A stretch of DNA of 18,851 nt from Bacteroidales bacterium (GCA_003446015.1 DMBU01000140.1:1-18851), one strand, 5' to 3'; counted from the first letter of the stretch, positions 1 to 7,914 are shown. Made by a program: numbers and translations. Notes: generated by a model not told the origin, from the letters alone.

Positions 1-2
1 AG

Positions 3-170
3 AAAGCAAAAATTGAGTATTTACCAACAAGAGCTGGGGATGTTATTCAGACCTATTCGGATATAAGTTTATTAGCTAATGATTATGATTATAGTCCTAA
101 GGTTAGTATTGAGCAGGGAACAAAAATATTTCAGGCCTGGTTTGTTGAATATTTTAAAAATAATAACTGA
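3..170 (+). CDS. UDP-glucuronate 4-epimerase-like protein, C-terminal part (5' end outside window)
   Basis: Only the last 55 codons are present; the gene enters from the left edge in the frame beginning at base 3 and stops with TGA at 168-170. The visible peptide has the typical C-terminal pattern of extended SDR sugar epimerases of the CapI/UDP-GlcA 4-epimerase type: a 'LPTRAGDV' segment (the nucleotide-sugar-binding 'LPxQxGDV' element), then 'TYSDIS', a short 'YSPKVSIEQG' stretch and an aromatic tail 'WFVEYF'. Enzymes of this family interconvert UDP-glucuronate and UDP-galacturonate, supplying a uronic acid to the polysaccharide. The Rossmann domain and catalytic YxxxK are outside the window, so the exact substrate cannot be fixed; a UDP-hexose or UDP-HexNAc 4-epimerase is the main alternative. 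Confidence 0.75.
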   Translation, partial: KAKIEYLPTRAGDVIQTYSDISLLANDYDYSPKVSIEQGTKIFQAWFVEYFKNNN

Positions 171-248
171 TGATTTTCATGATCATACAATATCAGATTT
201 TTCATTATTAACCTAAATTAGTGATTTAGAAAAAATGAGACACAAATC

Positions 249-278
249 TTTGTTAAAAGTATTGCAGTATATTTTTTG
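249..278 (+). promoter_or_regulatory. Weak candidate Bacteroidota-type promoter upstream of the flippase gene
   Basis: A TTTG at 249-252 is followed, 17 bases later, by TATTTTTTG (270-278). This resembles the Bacteroidota consensus TTG-N17-23-TAnnTTTG but has one extra T before the last G. It lies in the 124-base gap after the upstream epimerase gene, about 17 bases before the ATG at 295, so a transcript would have a very short leader. AT-rich DNA gives such matches by chance; this is a suggestion only. Confidence 0.25.
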
Positions 279-294
279 CATTTAACCATTTTAA

Positions 295-1755
295 ATGAGT
301 CTTAAACAAAAAGCAATATCAGGGTTTCTTTGGAGTTTTATTGATATTTTTTCGAATTCGGGAATGCAATTTGTTGTAGGTATTATTCTTGCAAGGATTC
401 TCTCGCCTCGTGAATTTGGTTTAATTGGGATGTTAACTATTTTTATAGCCATATCACAATCTTTTATCGATAGTGGGTTTAGCAGTGCTTTAATTCGAAA
501 AAAAGATTGTACACAAGTTGACTATTCAACCATTTTTTATTTTAATCTTGTTATTGGAATATTTTTTTACCTAATACTATTTGTTTCAGCAAGCGCAATA
601 AGCTCGTTCTTCAATGAACCACAATTAGAAATAATGCTGAAGATATTGGGATTAGGATTAATTCTAAATGCTGCGAGTATTATCCAACGTACGATACTTA
701 CCAAAAACATCAATTTCAAGCTGCAAACGAAAATTTCATTTGTTGCTACAGTGGGGTCGGCTTCAATTGCTATAACAATGGCTCTTTATAATTATGGCGT
801 TTGGAGTCTCGTCGCACTTACTATTAGCCGATTTGGTTTAAACGCCCTCTTTTTGTGGCTATGGGCAAAATGGAAACCGTTGTGGGTCTTTAGCAAACAA
901 TCGTTTAACGAACTTTTTTCATTTGGAAGTAAACTCCTAATAAGTGGGTTAATCGACACAACTTACCGAAATATCTATTTCCTGGTTATCGGTAAATATT
1001 TTTCAGCCACTGAATTAGGTTACTATACCAGAGCCGACCAGTTTCAAGCACTTCCGTCTCAAAATCTGAATGGAATTATTAGTAGAGTGAGTTATCCATT
1101 ATTAGCTAGCATAAGAGATGATATCCCCCGTTTAAAAAACAATTATCAAAAACTGATACGCAGCACGATGTTCTTAACTTTTGTGCTAATGTTAGGGATG
1201 GCAGCAGTTGCTAAACCAATGATATTAACTCTTATTGGCGAAAAGTGGCTCCCTTCTGTTGTTTATTTGCAAATGCTCTGTTTCGTCGGTATGTTTTATC
1301 CGCTTCATGCTCTTAACTTGAATATGCTACAAGTGCAAGGAAGATCCGATTTATTTTTGAAGCTCGAAATCATAAAAAAGATTTTGGCTGTTCCTATCAT
1401 CATAATTGGTATTATCTGGGGAATAAAAATAATGATTGCAGGTATGATGCTGAACACAATTATTGCTTATTACCTAAATAGTTACTGGAGTGGGAAAATG
1501 ATTGGATATTCTTTTAAACAACAAGTAAAAGATATCTTGCCAGCTTTTGGCATTGCCATTTTAATGGCAATCATTGTATTTTTTCTAGGTCTCATTCTTC
1601 CATTCTCTCCTTTATGGACCCTCTTAATTCAAGTGAGCACGGGAGCCATTTTTATTATTATATTAAGTGAAATATTGAAATTTAAAGATTATATTTTTAT
1701 AAAAAACCTGGCTTTGGAAAAAATTGAATCAATAAGAACAAATAGAAATGATTAA
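295..1755 (+). CDS. wzx: Wzx-type O-antigen/polysaccharide flippase (MOP superfamily)
   Basis: The 486-residue product is hydrophobic throughout with about 12-14 predicted membrane segments and no signal peptide, the normal size for polysaccharide translocases of the MOP superfamily. The N-terminus has the family's typical 'FLWSFIDIFSNSGMQFVVGI' beginning (residues 11-30) followed by 'LARILSPREFGLIGM', and a cytosolic-loop pattern 'LPSQNLNGIISRVSYPLLA'. Members flip undecaprenyl-diphosphate-linked repeat units across the inner membrane. The gene follows a 124-base gap and its end overlaps the next gene by 8 bases (1748-1755), so the two are probably translationally coupled. An EpsG-like polymerase downstream supports a Wzx/Wzy route. 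Substrate specificity cannot be read from the sequence. The ATG at 295 has an AT-rich leader and no clear Shine-Dalgarno site. Confidence 0.88.
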   Translation: MSLKQKAISGFLWSFIDIFSNSGMQFVVGIILARILSPREFGLIGMLTIFIAISQSFIDSGFSSALIRKKDCTQVDYSTIFYFNLVIGIFFYLILFVSASAISSFFNEPQLEIMLKILGLGLILNAASIIQRTILTKNINFKLQTKISFVATVGSASIAITMALYNYGVWSLVALTISRFGLNALFLWLWAKWKPLWVFSKQSFNELFSFGSKLLISGLIDTTYRNIYFLVIGKYFSATELGYYTRADQFQALPSQNLNGIISRVSYPLLASIRDDIPRLKNNYQKLIRSTMFLTFVLMLGMAAVAKPMILTLIGEKWLPSVVYLQMLCFVGMFYPLHALNLNMLQVQGRSDLFLKLEIIKKILAVPIIIIGIIWGIKIMIAGMMLNTIIAYYLNSYWSGKMIGYSFKQQVKDILPAFGIAILMAIIVFFLGLILPFSPLWTLLIQVSTGAIFIIILSEILKFKDYIFIKNLALEKIESIRTNRND

Positions 1756-2866
1756 AATCGATAAACCCATCTATGTCACTCAGCCAGCCCTTCCTCCATT
1801 GGAAGAGTTTACGGAATTGCTTAAGCAAATATGGCACAATAAAATATTGACCAACAATGGTCCTTTTCACAAGCAATTTGAAAAAGAATTGGCTGATTAT
1901 TTAGGTGTGAAATACATCTCTGTATTTACCAATGGCACGCTTGCGCTTATGACAGCGCTGCAAGCACTTCATATTACCGGCGAAGTAATTACCACGCCTT
2001 TTAGTTTTGTGGCCACTACCCATTCTTTGTGGTGGAACAATATTAAACCGGTTTTTGCCGATATTGAGCCCAACTATTTTAATCTTGATCCTGAAAAAGT
2101 AGAAGCAGCCATTACACCGCAAACTACAGCCATTATGCCGGTACATGTATATGGAAATCCTTGCAATTTGGAGGCCTTTCAAAAAATTGCTGATACCTAT
2201 GGATTAAAGCTGATTTATGACGCTGCACATGCTTTTGGTGTGAAAGTTAATGGCGATTCAGTCTTGAATTTTGGTGATCTTTCTATATTAAGTTTTCATG
2301 CCACCAAAGTTTTTAATACCATTGAAGGCGGAGCCATTATTTGCCACGATGCAAAAACCAAACAACGTATAGATTACCTGAAAAATTTCGGGTTTGCCGG
2401 TGAAACGACAGTTATAGCACCGGGAATAAATGCCAAGATGAATGAGATACAAGCCGCTTATGGCTTGCTGCAATTAAAATATGTGGATGCCAATATTGCA
2501 AAGCGCAAAACTATAACAGAATTGTATCGTGAAAAATTAGCAAATATTCCCGGTATTAAATTTCTTAACGATATGGAAGAAGTAGATCATACTTACTCCT
2601 ATTTCCCTGTTTTTGTCGATGCAAAATTGTATGAAAAGACAAGGGATGAACTATATGAAGAGCTGAAAAAGCACAATGTTTTCGGAAGACGTTACTTTTA
2701 TCCATTGATTAGTCAATTTCCAACATATCGGGGTTTACTTTCTTCAAAGCCTGATAATTTGTCTGTCGCAACCAAAGTCGCCGATCAAGTAATTTGTTTG
2801 CCCATTTACCCAGAATTAGAGAAGAATCAGCAGGATAATATAATCCAGCTTATTAAATCCAAATAA
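1748..2866 (+). CDS. vioA: DegT/DnrJ/EryC1 sugar aminotransferase, VioA-like
   Basis: This 372-residue protein is a PLP-dependent aminotransferase of the DegT/DnrJ/EryC1/StrS family. Visible are the 'LTNNGPFHKQFE' start region (35-46), the phosphate-binding 'TNGTLALMTAL' (61-71), 'PVHVYGNPCN' (131-140), the pyridine-nitrogen aspartate in 'IYDAAHAFG' (D158) and the Schiff-base lysine in 'SFHATKVFN' (K187). The combination TNNGPF, VYGNPC and FHATKVFNTIEGGA is what I know from VioA enzymes, which aminate dTDP-4-keto-6-deoxyglucose at C4 to give dTDP-4-amino-4,6-dideoxyglucose (viosamine, Qui4N). A 3-aminating QdtB/FdtB type is less likely. It overlaps the flippase gene by 8 bases and precedes an acyltransferase and an acyl-building cassette, which fits production of an acylated amino sugar. 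Its base composition is clearly richer in GC than the genes that follow (27 of 60 in 2101-2160). Confidence 0.85.
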   Translation: MIKIDKPIYVTQPALPPLEEFTELLKQIWHNKILTNNGPFHKQFEKELADYLGVKYISVFTNGTLALMTALQALHITGEVITTPFSFVATTHSLWWNNIKPVFADIEPNYFNLDPEKVEAAITPQTTAIMPVHVYGNPCNLEAFQKIADTYGLKLIYDAAHAFGVKVNGDSVLNFGDLSILSFHATKVFNTIEGGAIICHDAKTKQRIDYLKNFGFAGETTVIAPGINAKMNEIQAAYGLLQLKYVDANIAKRKTITELYREKLANIPGIKFLNDMEEVDHTYSYFPVFVDAKLYEKTRDELYEELKKHNVFGRRYFYPLISQFPTYRGLLSSKPDNLSVATKVADQVICLPIYPELEKNQQDNIIQLIKSK

Positions 2867-2876
2867 TTTATTAAAA

Positions 2877-3509
2877 ATGAAGAATTTGTTAATCATTGGA
2901 GCAAGAGGTTTTGGACGTGACATTTATTATTTAGCATTGCAGTGTCAAGGTTATACAAAAGAATATGAAATAAAAGGATTTCTAGATGATAAAAAAAATG
3001 CTTTGGATGCATTTACTACTTATCCTCCAATTATAGATTCCGTTGAAAACTATATCATTAAAGCCAATGATGTATTTATTTGTGCTTTAGGAGATGTTCA
3101 ACAAAAAAAAAAATATATAAAGATGATTACAGATAAAGGTGGCAAGTTTATCTCACTAATTCACCCTACAGCAATTGTTGATTCAAATTCAAAAATTGGT
3201 ACGGGATGCATTGTCTTTCAAAATGCAGCATTGGGTTCTGGCTCAATTGTTGGAGATTTTGCCTTAATACAAGTTTCAACAATTATTGCTCATGATGTGA
3301 AAATAGGGAATTATTCTAGAGTCGATTGTCATGCAGTATGCACCGGGGGAGTTGAAATAGAAGATGAAGTTACTATCCATACAGCAGCTATAATAAATCA
3401 AAAAGTTTTGGTTAAGAAAGGAGCTCATGTTGGCGCGGGGAGCTTTGTAATTCGTAAAGTAAAGGAAAACTCGACAGTATATGGTAATCCTGCAATTAGA
3501 TTAAAATAA
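2877..3509 (+). CDS. NeuD/PglD-like sugar acyltransferase (left-handed beta-helix)
   Basis: The 210-residue protein has the two-part build of NeuD/PglD/VioB-type acyltransferases. The first 90 residues are a Rossmann-like nucleotide-sugar domain opening with 'LLIIGARGFGRDI', and from about residue 95 there are hexapeptide repeats of a left-handed beta-helix ending in 'GNPAIRLK'. The likely catalytic base is H139 in 'IIAHDVKIGN', matching PglD His125. Family members acylate the 4-amino group of UDP- or dTDP-4-amino-4,6-dideoxy sugars, usually with acetyl-CoA. Here the next genes make an acyl-ACP, so the donor could be that carrier instead; this is inference. The gene sits 10 bases after the aminotransferase and 9 bases before the FabD-like gene. 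An A11 run at 3103-3113 (codons 76-79) could be a slippage point. Confidence 0.85.
   Translation: MKNLLIIGARGFGRDIYYLALQCQGYTKEYEIKGFLDDKKNALDAFTTYPPIIDSVENYIIKANDVFICALGDVQQKKKYIKMITDKGGKFISLIHPTAIVDSNSKIGTGCIVFQNAALGSGSIVGDFALIQVSTIIAHDVKIGNYSRVDCHAVCTGGVEIEDEVTIHTAAIINQKVLVKKGAHVGAGSFVIRKVKENSTVYGNPAIRLK
3103..3113 (+). repeat. A11 homopolymer inside the acyltransferase gene
   Basis: Eleven consecutive A residues span codons Q76-K79 of the NeuD-like acyltransferase. The reading frame is intact in this sequence. Loss or gain of one base would truncate the protein before its beta-helix domain. It is the longest A run I noticed in the window; most others are 7-8 bases. Confidence 0.9.
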
Positions 3510-3518
3510 TTTAAAACT

Positions 3519-4436
3519 ATGAAAGCATTTATTTTTCCTGGACAAGGTGTTCAAAGAGAAGGCATGGGTAAAGAATTATATGAAAATTTCCCGATAGCTA
3601 AAGAATATTTTGAATATGCTAATGAATTATTAGGAAGGCGAATAACAGACGTGATGTTTTCAGGTTCAGAGCTTGAACTCATGGAAACAAAAAATACCCA
3701 ACCTGCTGTTTTTTTATATTCTGTTATTTTAGCATTATCACAGAAAGAAATTATACCTGATGTAGTTGCAGGACATTCGCTCGGAGAATTTGCTGCTTTG
3801 GTTGTTAACAGGACGTTATCTTTTGAAGACGGTTTGAATCTTGTCTTAAATCGTGCTATTATTGCACAAAATGTGTGTGAAAAACAAGAAACTGCAATGG
3901 GTGCAATTATAGGTTTGCCAGATGAATATATTGAAAAGAGAATAAAAGAGTTATTTGAGGAATCTGGGGAACCAATTTATTTTGCCAATTACAACGGTCC
4001 AGGACAGGTCGTTATCACAGGATCGAAAAAGGGCGTTAGGCTGGCTTGCAAAGCTTTCAAGTTAGAAGGAGCAAAAAAAGCAGTACCTTTAAATATAGGA
4101 GGATCTTTTCACTCTCCATTTATGGAAGAAGCTATGGTTGAATTAGGGGGCATTATAAATAATACAAAGTTTAATACGCCGGTTTGCCCAATTTACCAAT
4201 GTGTAGATGGTAAGTCACATATGGATATTGATGAAATAAGAAATAATTTAATTAAGCACATTACTCATCCTGTTTTGTGGACAAGTATGGTAAGAAATAT
4301 GGAACAGTATGGCGTGCAAGAGTATTATGAAGTAGGACCTGATGATACTTTGCAGAAAATAGTTGCAAGGTTATGTCCAGAAAAGAAAGTTACTTCCATT
4401 TTGGAAGTTCCAACATATCAAATAATTAATAACTAA
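3519..4436 (+). CDS. fabD: FabD-like [acyl-carrier-protein] S-malonyltransferase
   Basis: The 305-residue product is close to the usual FabD length (about 310). It shows the N-terminal 'FPGQGVQREGMG' oxyanion-hole element, the nucleophile elbow 'GHSLGEF' with S87, the carboxylate-binding arginine R112 in 'NRAIIAQ', and the partner histidine H198 in 'GGSFHSPFM'. It would move a malonyl-type extender from CoA to the 4'-phosphopantetheine of the small ACP encoded just downstream. A leucine after the active serine and the retained arginine favour malonyl. Methylmalonyl-specific domains more often have glutamine after the serine, which matters because a methylmalonyl-CoA epimerase-like gene lies in the same cassette. 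Housekeeping fabD normally sits with core fatty-acid genes, so this looks like a dedicated extra copy. Confidence 0.9.
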   Translation: MKAFIFPGQGVQREGMGKELYENFPIAKEYFEYANELLGRRITDVMFSGSELELMETKNTQPAVFLYSVILALSQKEIIPDVVAGHSLGEFAALVVNRTLSFEDGLNLVLNRAIIAQNVCEKQETAMGAIIGLPDEYIEKRIKELFEESGEPIYFANYNGPGQVVITGSKKGVRLACKAFKLEGAKKAVPLNIGGSFHSPFMEEAMVELGGIINNTKFNTPVCPIYQCVDGKSHMDIDEIRNNLIKHITHPVLWTSMVRNMEQYGVQEYYEVGPDDTLQKIVARLCPEKKVTSILEVPTYQIINN

Positions 4437-4447
4437 AATTTAAAATC

Positions 4448-4675
4448 ATGGAATTAAAAAAATTTATTGAACTTTTTGCTGAGCAATTTGATGATACAGC
4501 AAGTGAATTATTTACACCATCAACAATTTTTAAAGATTTAGAAGAATGGGATTCGTTAACAGCTTTATCTGTTATTGCAATGGTTGATGAAGAGTTGGAA
4601 AAAAGGATTACTGGGGCTGACATTCGCACTAGTAAGACAATAGAGGATTTATATAATTTGGCCATATCAAATTAA
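4448..4675 (+). CDS. Acyl carrier protein, dedicated copy
   Basis: A 75-residue acidic four-helix protein with the phosphopantetheine attachment motif 'EEWDSLTAL'; S36 of D35-S36-L37 is the predicted modified serine. The first helix 'LKKFIELFAEQF' and the 'IRTSKTIEDLYNLA' last helix fit the ACP fold. Sequence around the site (W before DSL instead of the 'LGADSL' of AcpP) marks it as a specialised carrier rather than the bulk fatty-acid ACP. It would carry the growing acyl chain between the neighbouring malonyltransferase, ketosynthases III and ketoreductase. The stop codon overlaps the ATG of the next gene by one base (TAATG at 4673-4677), so carrier and reductase are probably translated together. 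Confidence 0.92.
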   Translation: MELKKFIELFAEQFDDTASELFTPSTIFKDLEEWDSLTALSVIAMVDEELEKRITGADIRTSKTIEDLYNLAISN

Positions 4676-5430
4676 TGAAATATAATCCATTTTCCTTAGA
4701 GGGAAAAACAATCTTAGTAACTGGTGCCTCTTCAGGCATCGGAAAAGGCATAGCTGTAGAATGCTCTAAAATGGGAGCTTCTGTTATTATAACAGGAAGA
4801 AATGTTAATCGTTTGAACGAAACCTATTTAAACTTGGAGGGGAACAATCATTCTCAGATTGTCGCCGACTTGTCAACAGTTGAGGGTCTTGAGGAAGTCG
4901 TGGAACAATGTCCCCAATTAGATGGGTGTGTAAACAACGCTGGAATCCCGAAACTTATGGTAGTGAAATTTATTCAAAGAGCGAGTTTAAACGAGATAAT
5001 TGAAATAAATACGATTGCTCCCATTATGCTTACATCAACATTGGTTAAAAAGAAGAAACTTAACAATGGATCCTCTGTAGTTTTTATCTCATCTATTTCT
5101 GGTGTAAATATTTCAACTCTGGGTGAATCTGCATACTCAGCTTCTAAAGGAGCAATCAATGGTTTTGTAAAAGGCGCAGCAATTGATTTAGCTTCAAAGA
5201 AAATAAGAGTAAACAGTGTAAATCCAGGCCTTATTCAAACAAATATTTTGGAGCTTGCTGGTGAAATGTTTTCTGAAGAACAAATACAAAATAAGTTGAA
5301 ACAATATCCATTGAAGCGTATTGGACAACCTGAGGATGTTGCATATGGGGTGATATATTTACTTTCTGAAGCATCTAGTTGGGTAACAGGTACAAATATT
5401 GTTATTGATGGAGGGTTTATTTTACAATAA
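4675..5430 (+). CDS. SDR-family 3-oxoacyl-ACP reductase (FabG-like)
   Basis: A 251-residue classical short-chain dehydrogenase. Features in order: cofactor motif 'TGASSGIG' (16-23), an arginine at 42 after the second strand ('TGRN') that suggests NADPH, 'NNAG' (87-90), and the catalytic tetrad N112, S140, Y154 and K158 (YSASK). It ends with the usual 'VTGTNIVIDGGF'. FabG-type members reduce beta-ketoacyl-ACP to beta-hydroxyacyl-ACP. Its position directly after the ACP and before two ketosynthases supports that role. No dehydratase or enoyl reductase is encoded nearby, so the hydroxyl group would stay in the product. A sugar-oxidising SDR cannot be ruled out from motifs alone, but the context argues against it. 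Confidence 0.87.
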   Translation: MKYNPFSLEGKTILVTGASSGIGKGIAVECSKMGASVIITGRNVNRLNETYLNLEGNNHSQIVADLSTVEGLEEVVEQCPQLDGCVNNAGIPKLMVVKFIQRASLNEIIEINTIAPIMLTSTLVKKKKLNNGSSVVFISSISGVNISTLGESAYSASKGAINGFVKGAAIDLASKKIRVNSVNPGLIQTNILELAGEMFSEEQIQNKLKQYPLKRIGQPEDVAYGVIYLLSEASSWVTGTNIVIDGGFILQ

Positions 5431-5439
5431 ATATTACTA

Positions 5440-6492
5440 ATGGGTTTAATAAAATTTAATGGAATAGGGATACATTCAATGAGTGTTGTTGTTCCAAAAG
5501 AAAAAGTAGAAACAAAATCTCAGAATCATCTTTTTGAAGATGAATATTTGTCAAAATTCATTGAAACAACTGGAGTTGCTGAGAGAAGGATTGCAAGGAA
5601 GGAAGTTTGTTCTTCTGATCTATGTTTTGAGGCGGCAAATAAGTTGTTTGATGAAGTTGATATATCACGTGACGAAATAGATGTTCTCATTTTTATCAGT
5701 CAAACTCCAGACTATAAGGTTCCTGGGTCATCAATAATTTTGCAAGACAGATTAGGCCTTAAAAAAACTACAATTGCTTTTGATGTGAATTTAACTTGTT
5801 CCGGTTTCATTTATGGGCTCTATTTAGCCTACTCATTAGTTAATAACTCGGGAACTAATAATGTATTACTTTTAGTTGGAGAGACGCTATCAAAAATCAC
5901 TTCATCAGAGGATAAATCTACCGGCCTTTTACTAGGTGATGCAGGTTGTGCAACATTAGTAAATAAAAACATGAAGTATGGAGATAGTTTCTTTTCATTA
6001 AATACTGATGGGTCTAGCTATAAATCAGTTATAATTCCAGCCGGTGGGTTTAGAAATATAAGTTCATTAGCAACATTAAAACCAAAAATGCGTGAAGATG
6101 GAAGTCTAAGAAGTGATGAGCAACTCTATATGGATGGTATGGATGTTTTTAGTTTCGCAGTTTCCTTAATCCCAAAAGACGTAAAACGAATCTTAAACTA
6201 TGCAGGAATGGAAGTTTCAGAAATCGATAAGGTTGTTTTTCATCAATCGAATAAATATATGATGGATGTGATTGCAAAAAAATCAAAAGTTGAATTATCC
6301 AAAATGTTATATTCTATTCAAAAATATGGAAATACGAGTGGGGTTTCTATTCCTACAGCAATTATTGAGCAGAAAGAGCTTATTCAAAATAACGATACCT
6401 TTTTGCTAAATGCAATAGGAGCCGGGTTTTCTTGGGGTACTGCAATTTTAAAATTAGTTGATTGTACAATCTTAAATATTCATGAACTATAG
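5440..6492 (+). CDS. Ketoacyl-ACP synthase III (FabH-like), first copy
   Basis: A 350-residue thiolase-fold condensing enzyme, slightly longer than FabH (about 317) because of a short C-terminal tail. The complete FabH-type triad is visible: C120 in 'NLTCSGF', H268 in 'FHQSN' and N298 in 'YGNTS'. FabH enzymes take an acyl-CoA starter onto cysteine and condense it with malonyl-ACP to give a beta-ketoacyl-ACP two carbons longer. Nine bases separate it from the reductase gene and two from a second, clearly related ketosynthase gene. The starter cannot be predicted; acetyl-CoA would give acetoacetyl-ACP and, after reduction, 3-hydroxybutyryl-ACP. Alternatives are a KASIII-like acyltransferase moving acyl chains rather than condensing. 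Confidence 0.88.
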   Translation: MGLIKFNGIGIHSMSVVVPKEKVETKSQNHLFEDEYLSKFIETTGVAERRIARKEVCSSDLCFEAANKLFDEVDISRDEIDVLIFISQTPDYKVPGSSIILQDRLGLKKTTIAFDVNLTCSGFIYGLYLAYSLVNNSGTNNVLLLVGETLSKITSSEDKSTGLLLGDAGCATLVNKNMKYGDSFFSLNTDGSSYKSVIIPAGGFRNISSLATLKPKMREDGSLRSDEQLYMDGMDVFSFAVSLIPKDVKRILNYAGMEVSEIDKVVFHQSNKYMMDVIAKKSKVELSKMLYSIQKYGNTSGVSIPTAIIEQKELIQNNDTFLLNAIGAGFSWGTAILKLVDCTILNIHEL

Positions 6493-6494
6493 TT

Positions 6495-7502
6495 ATGAAA
6501 GCATATATAAAAGGTATATCATATTATCTTCCAGAAACGATAATTACGAATGAAGAAATTTCACGTAGATTTCCCGAATGGTCGGTTGAAAAGATAATCT
6601 CTAAAATTGGGATATTAAAAAGACATGTTGCCGGTGAGCATGAAACAGCATCAGATTTAGCATGTAAGGCCACAGAGAAATTATTAACGGAGTACAATAT
6701 TGATAAATCAACAATAGATTACATTATTTTTGTGACCCAAAGTCCAGATTATATTTTACCTACTACTGCTTGTATTCTTCAAGATCGTCTTGGGTTATCA
6801 ACTTCGATTGGGGCAATTGACGTTAATCAAGGTTGTTCTGGTTTTATTATGGGAATATCACTAGCCAAGGGATTAATCTTAGGAGGCATGGCGAAAAACG
6901 TGTTGCTTATAACAGCTGAGACATACTCTAAATATATTCATCCTAAAGATAAAGGAAATATGACAATATTTGGAGATGCGGCCGCTGCAACTTTAATCTC
7001 AACAGAGGGAATTGCTGAAATTAAAAATTTTAGTTTTGGAACAGATGGTAGAGGTGCACCGAATTTAATTGTGAAAACTGGAGCTCAAAGATTTTTGAAG
7101 CCAATGAATGATTTGGTATTCGATGAAAAAGGGAACCTTAAGTCTTCTGATCATTTATTTATGGACGGGGCTGCTATTGTTAATTATACATTAGACTATA
7201 TCCCGCCACTTGTTGTTGATACTTTAGAAAAAAATGGTATTGAAAAGAAGGATGTCGATTTATTTGTTTTTCATCAGGCAAACAAATTTATTATGGATTT
7301 ACTTCGGAAAAAATTAAGGATTGATGAGGATAAATTTTATAAATATTATGAAGAAACTGGCAACACAGTTTCTTCTACTATCCCAATTGCCTTATATCAT
7401 GCAATGAGCAAAAGTGTAGTCAAGAGTAACTCAAAAGTTTTAATTGCAGCCCAGGGGTTAGGCTATTCATGGGCTGGAGCTATACTTGAGTTTACTGATT
7501 AA
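6495..7502 (+). CDS. Ketoacyl-ACP synthase III (FabH-like), second copy
   Basis: A 335-residue FabH-family protein with the full catalytic set: C114 in 'NQGCSGF', H260 in 'FHQAN' and N290 in 'TGNTVSS'. It shares with the upstream copy the pieces 'PDY', 'ILQDRLGL', 'DVN' and 'CSGFI' but differs through most of its length, so the pair is an old duplication or two separately recruited enzymes, not a recent copy. Both keep all catalytic residues, unlike pairs such as PqsB/PqsC where one partner is degenerate. It may use a different starter, work as a partner of the first protein, or act as an acyl transferase to sugar. The start at 6495 lies two bases after the previous stop. Confidence 0.87.
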   Translation: MKAYIKGISYYLPETIITNEEISRRFPEWSVEKIISKIGILKRHVAGEHETASDLACKATEKLLTEYNIDKSTIDYIIFVTQSPDYILPTTACILQDRLGLSTSIGAIDVNQGCSGFIMGISLAKGLILGGMAKNVLLITAETYSKYIHPKDKGNMTIFGDAAAATLISTEGIAEIKNFSFGTDGRGAPNLIVKTGAQRFLKPMNDLVFDEKGNLKSSDHLFMDGAAIVNYTLDYIPPLVVDTLEKNGIEKKDVDLFVFHQANKFIMDLLRKKLRIDEDKFYKYYEETGNTVSSTIPIALYHAMSKSVVKSNSKVLIAAQGLGYSWAGAILEFTD

Positions 7503-7512
7503 TGAAAACCAT

Positions 7513-7914
7513 ATGAAATCTAATTACATAGATCACATCGGAATTGCAGTAAAAAGTTTAGATGAAAGCATCCCGATTTACGAAAAATTACTGGGGTCAA
7601 AATGTTATGCAATAGAGACTGTTGCTGACCAGTTTGTTAAAACAGCATTCTTTCAGGTTGGTCAAACTAAAATAGAGTTATTAGAATCAACTGATTCAGA
7701 TGGCCCTATTGGTTCTTTTATTGAAAAAAGAGGAGAAGGAATTCATCATATTGCTTTTGCTGTTGATAATACAAATGATGCTTTAAATAATGCAAAAGCA
7801 AATGGTTTCAAATTGATTGATAGAGTATCCCGCAAAGGAGCAGAAGGAATGAATATTGGATTCCTTAATCCGAAAAAAACAAAAGGAGTTTTAGTTGAAT
7901 TTTGTTCGAAATAA
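7513..7914 (+). CDS. Methylmalonyl-CoA epimerase-like VOC-family protein
   Basis: The 133-residue protein is one full vicinal-oxygen-chelate unit pair that reads like a methylmalonyl-CoA epimerase: 'IDHIGIAVKSLDESI' at the start, 'VGQTKIELLEST' (49-60), 'GEGIHHIAFAVD' (74-85), 'RKGAEGMNIGFLNPK' and a final 'VLVEF'. Likely metal ligands are H8, E55, H79 and E129. Such enzymes interconvert (2R)- and (2S)-methylmalonyl-CoA. I chose ATG 7513, 10 bases after the preceding stop, because the upstream in-frame TTG at 7486 would add residues that overlap the ketosynthase and precede the conserved fold. In this cassette it could supply a methylmalonyl extender or work on another 2-branched acyl thioester. 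A glyoxalase or other VOC function is possible, but the motif set is much closer to the epimerase. Confidence 0.82.
   Translation: MKSNYIDHIGIAVKSLDESIPIYEKLLGSKCYAIETVADQFVKTAFFQVGQTKIELLESTDSDGPIGSFIEKRGEGIHHIAFAVDNTNDALNNAKANGFKLIDRVSRKGAEGMNIGFLNPKKTKGVLVEFCSK

Noticed and set aside
7486..7512. TTG start extending the epimerase-like protein by nine residues.
   Set aside because: It overlaps the ketosynthase gene and the extra residues precede the conserved start; ATG 7513 gives the normal family length.
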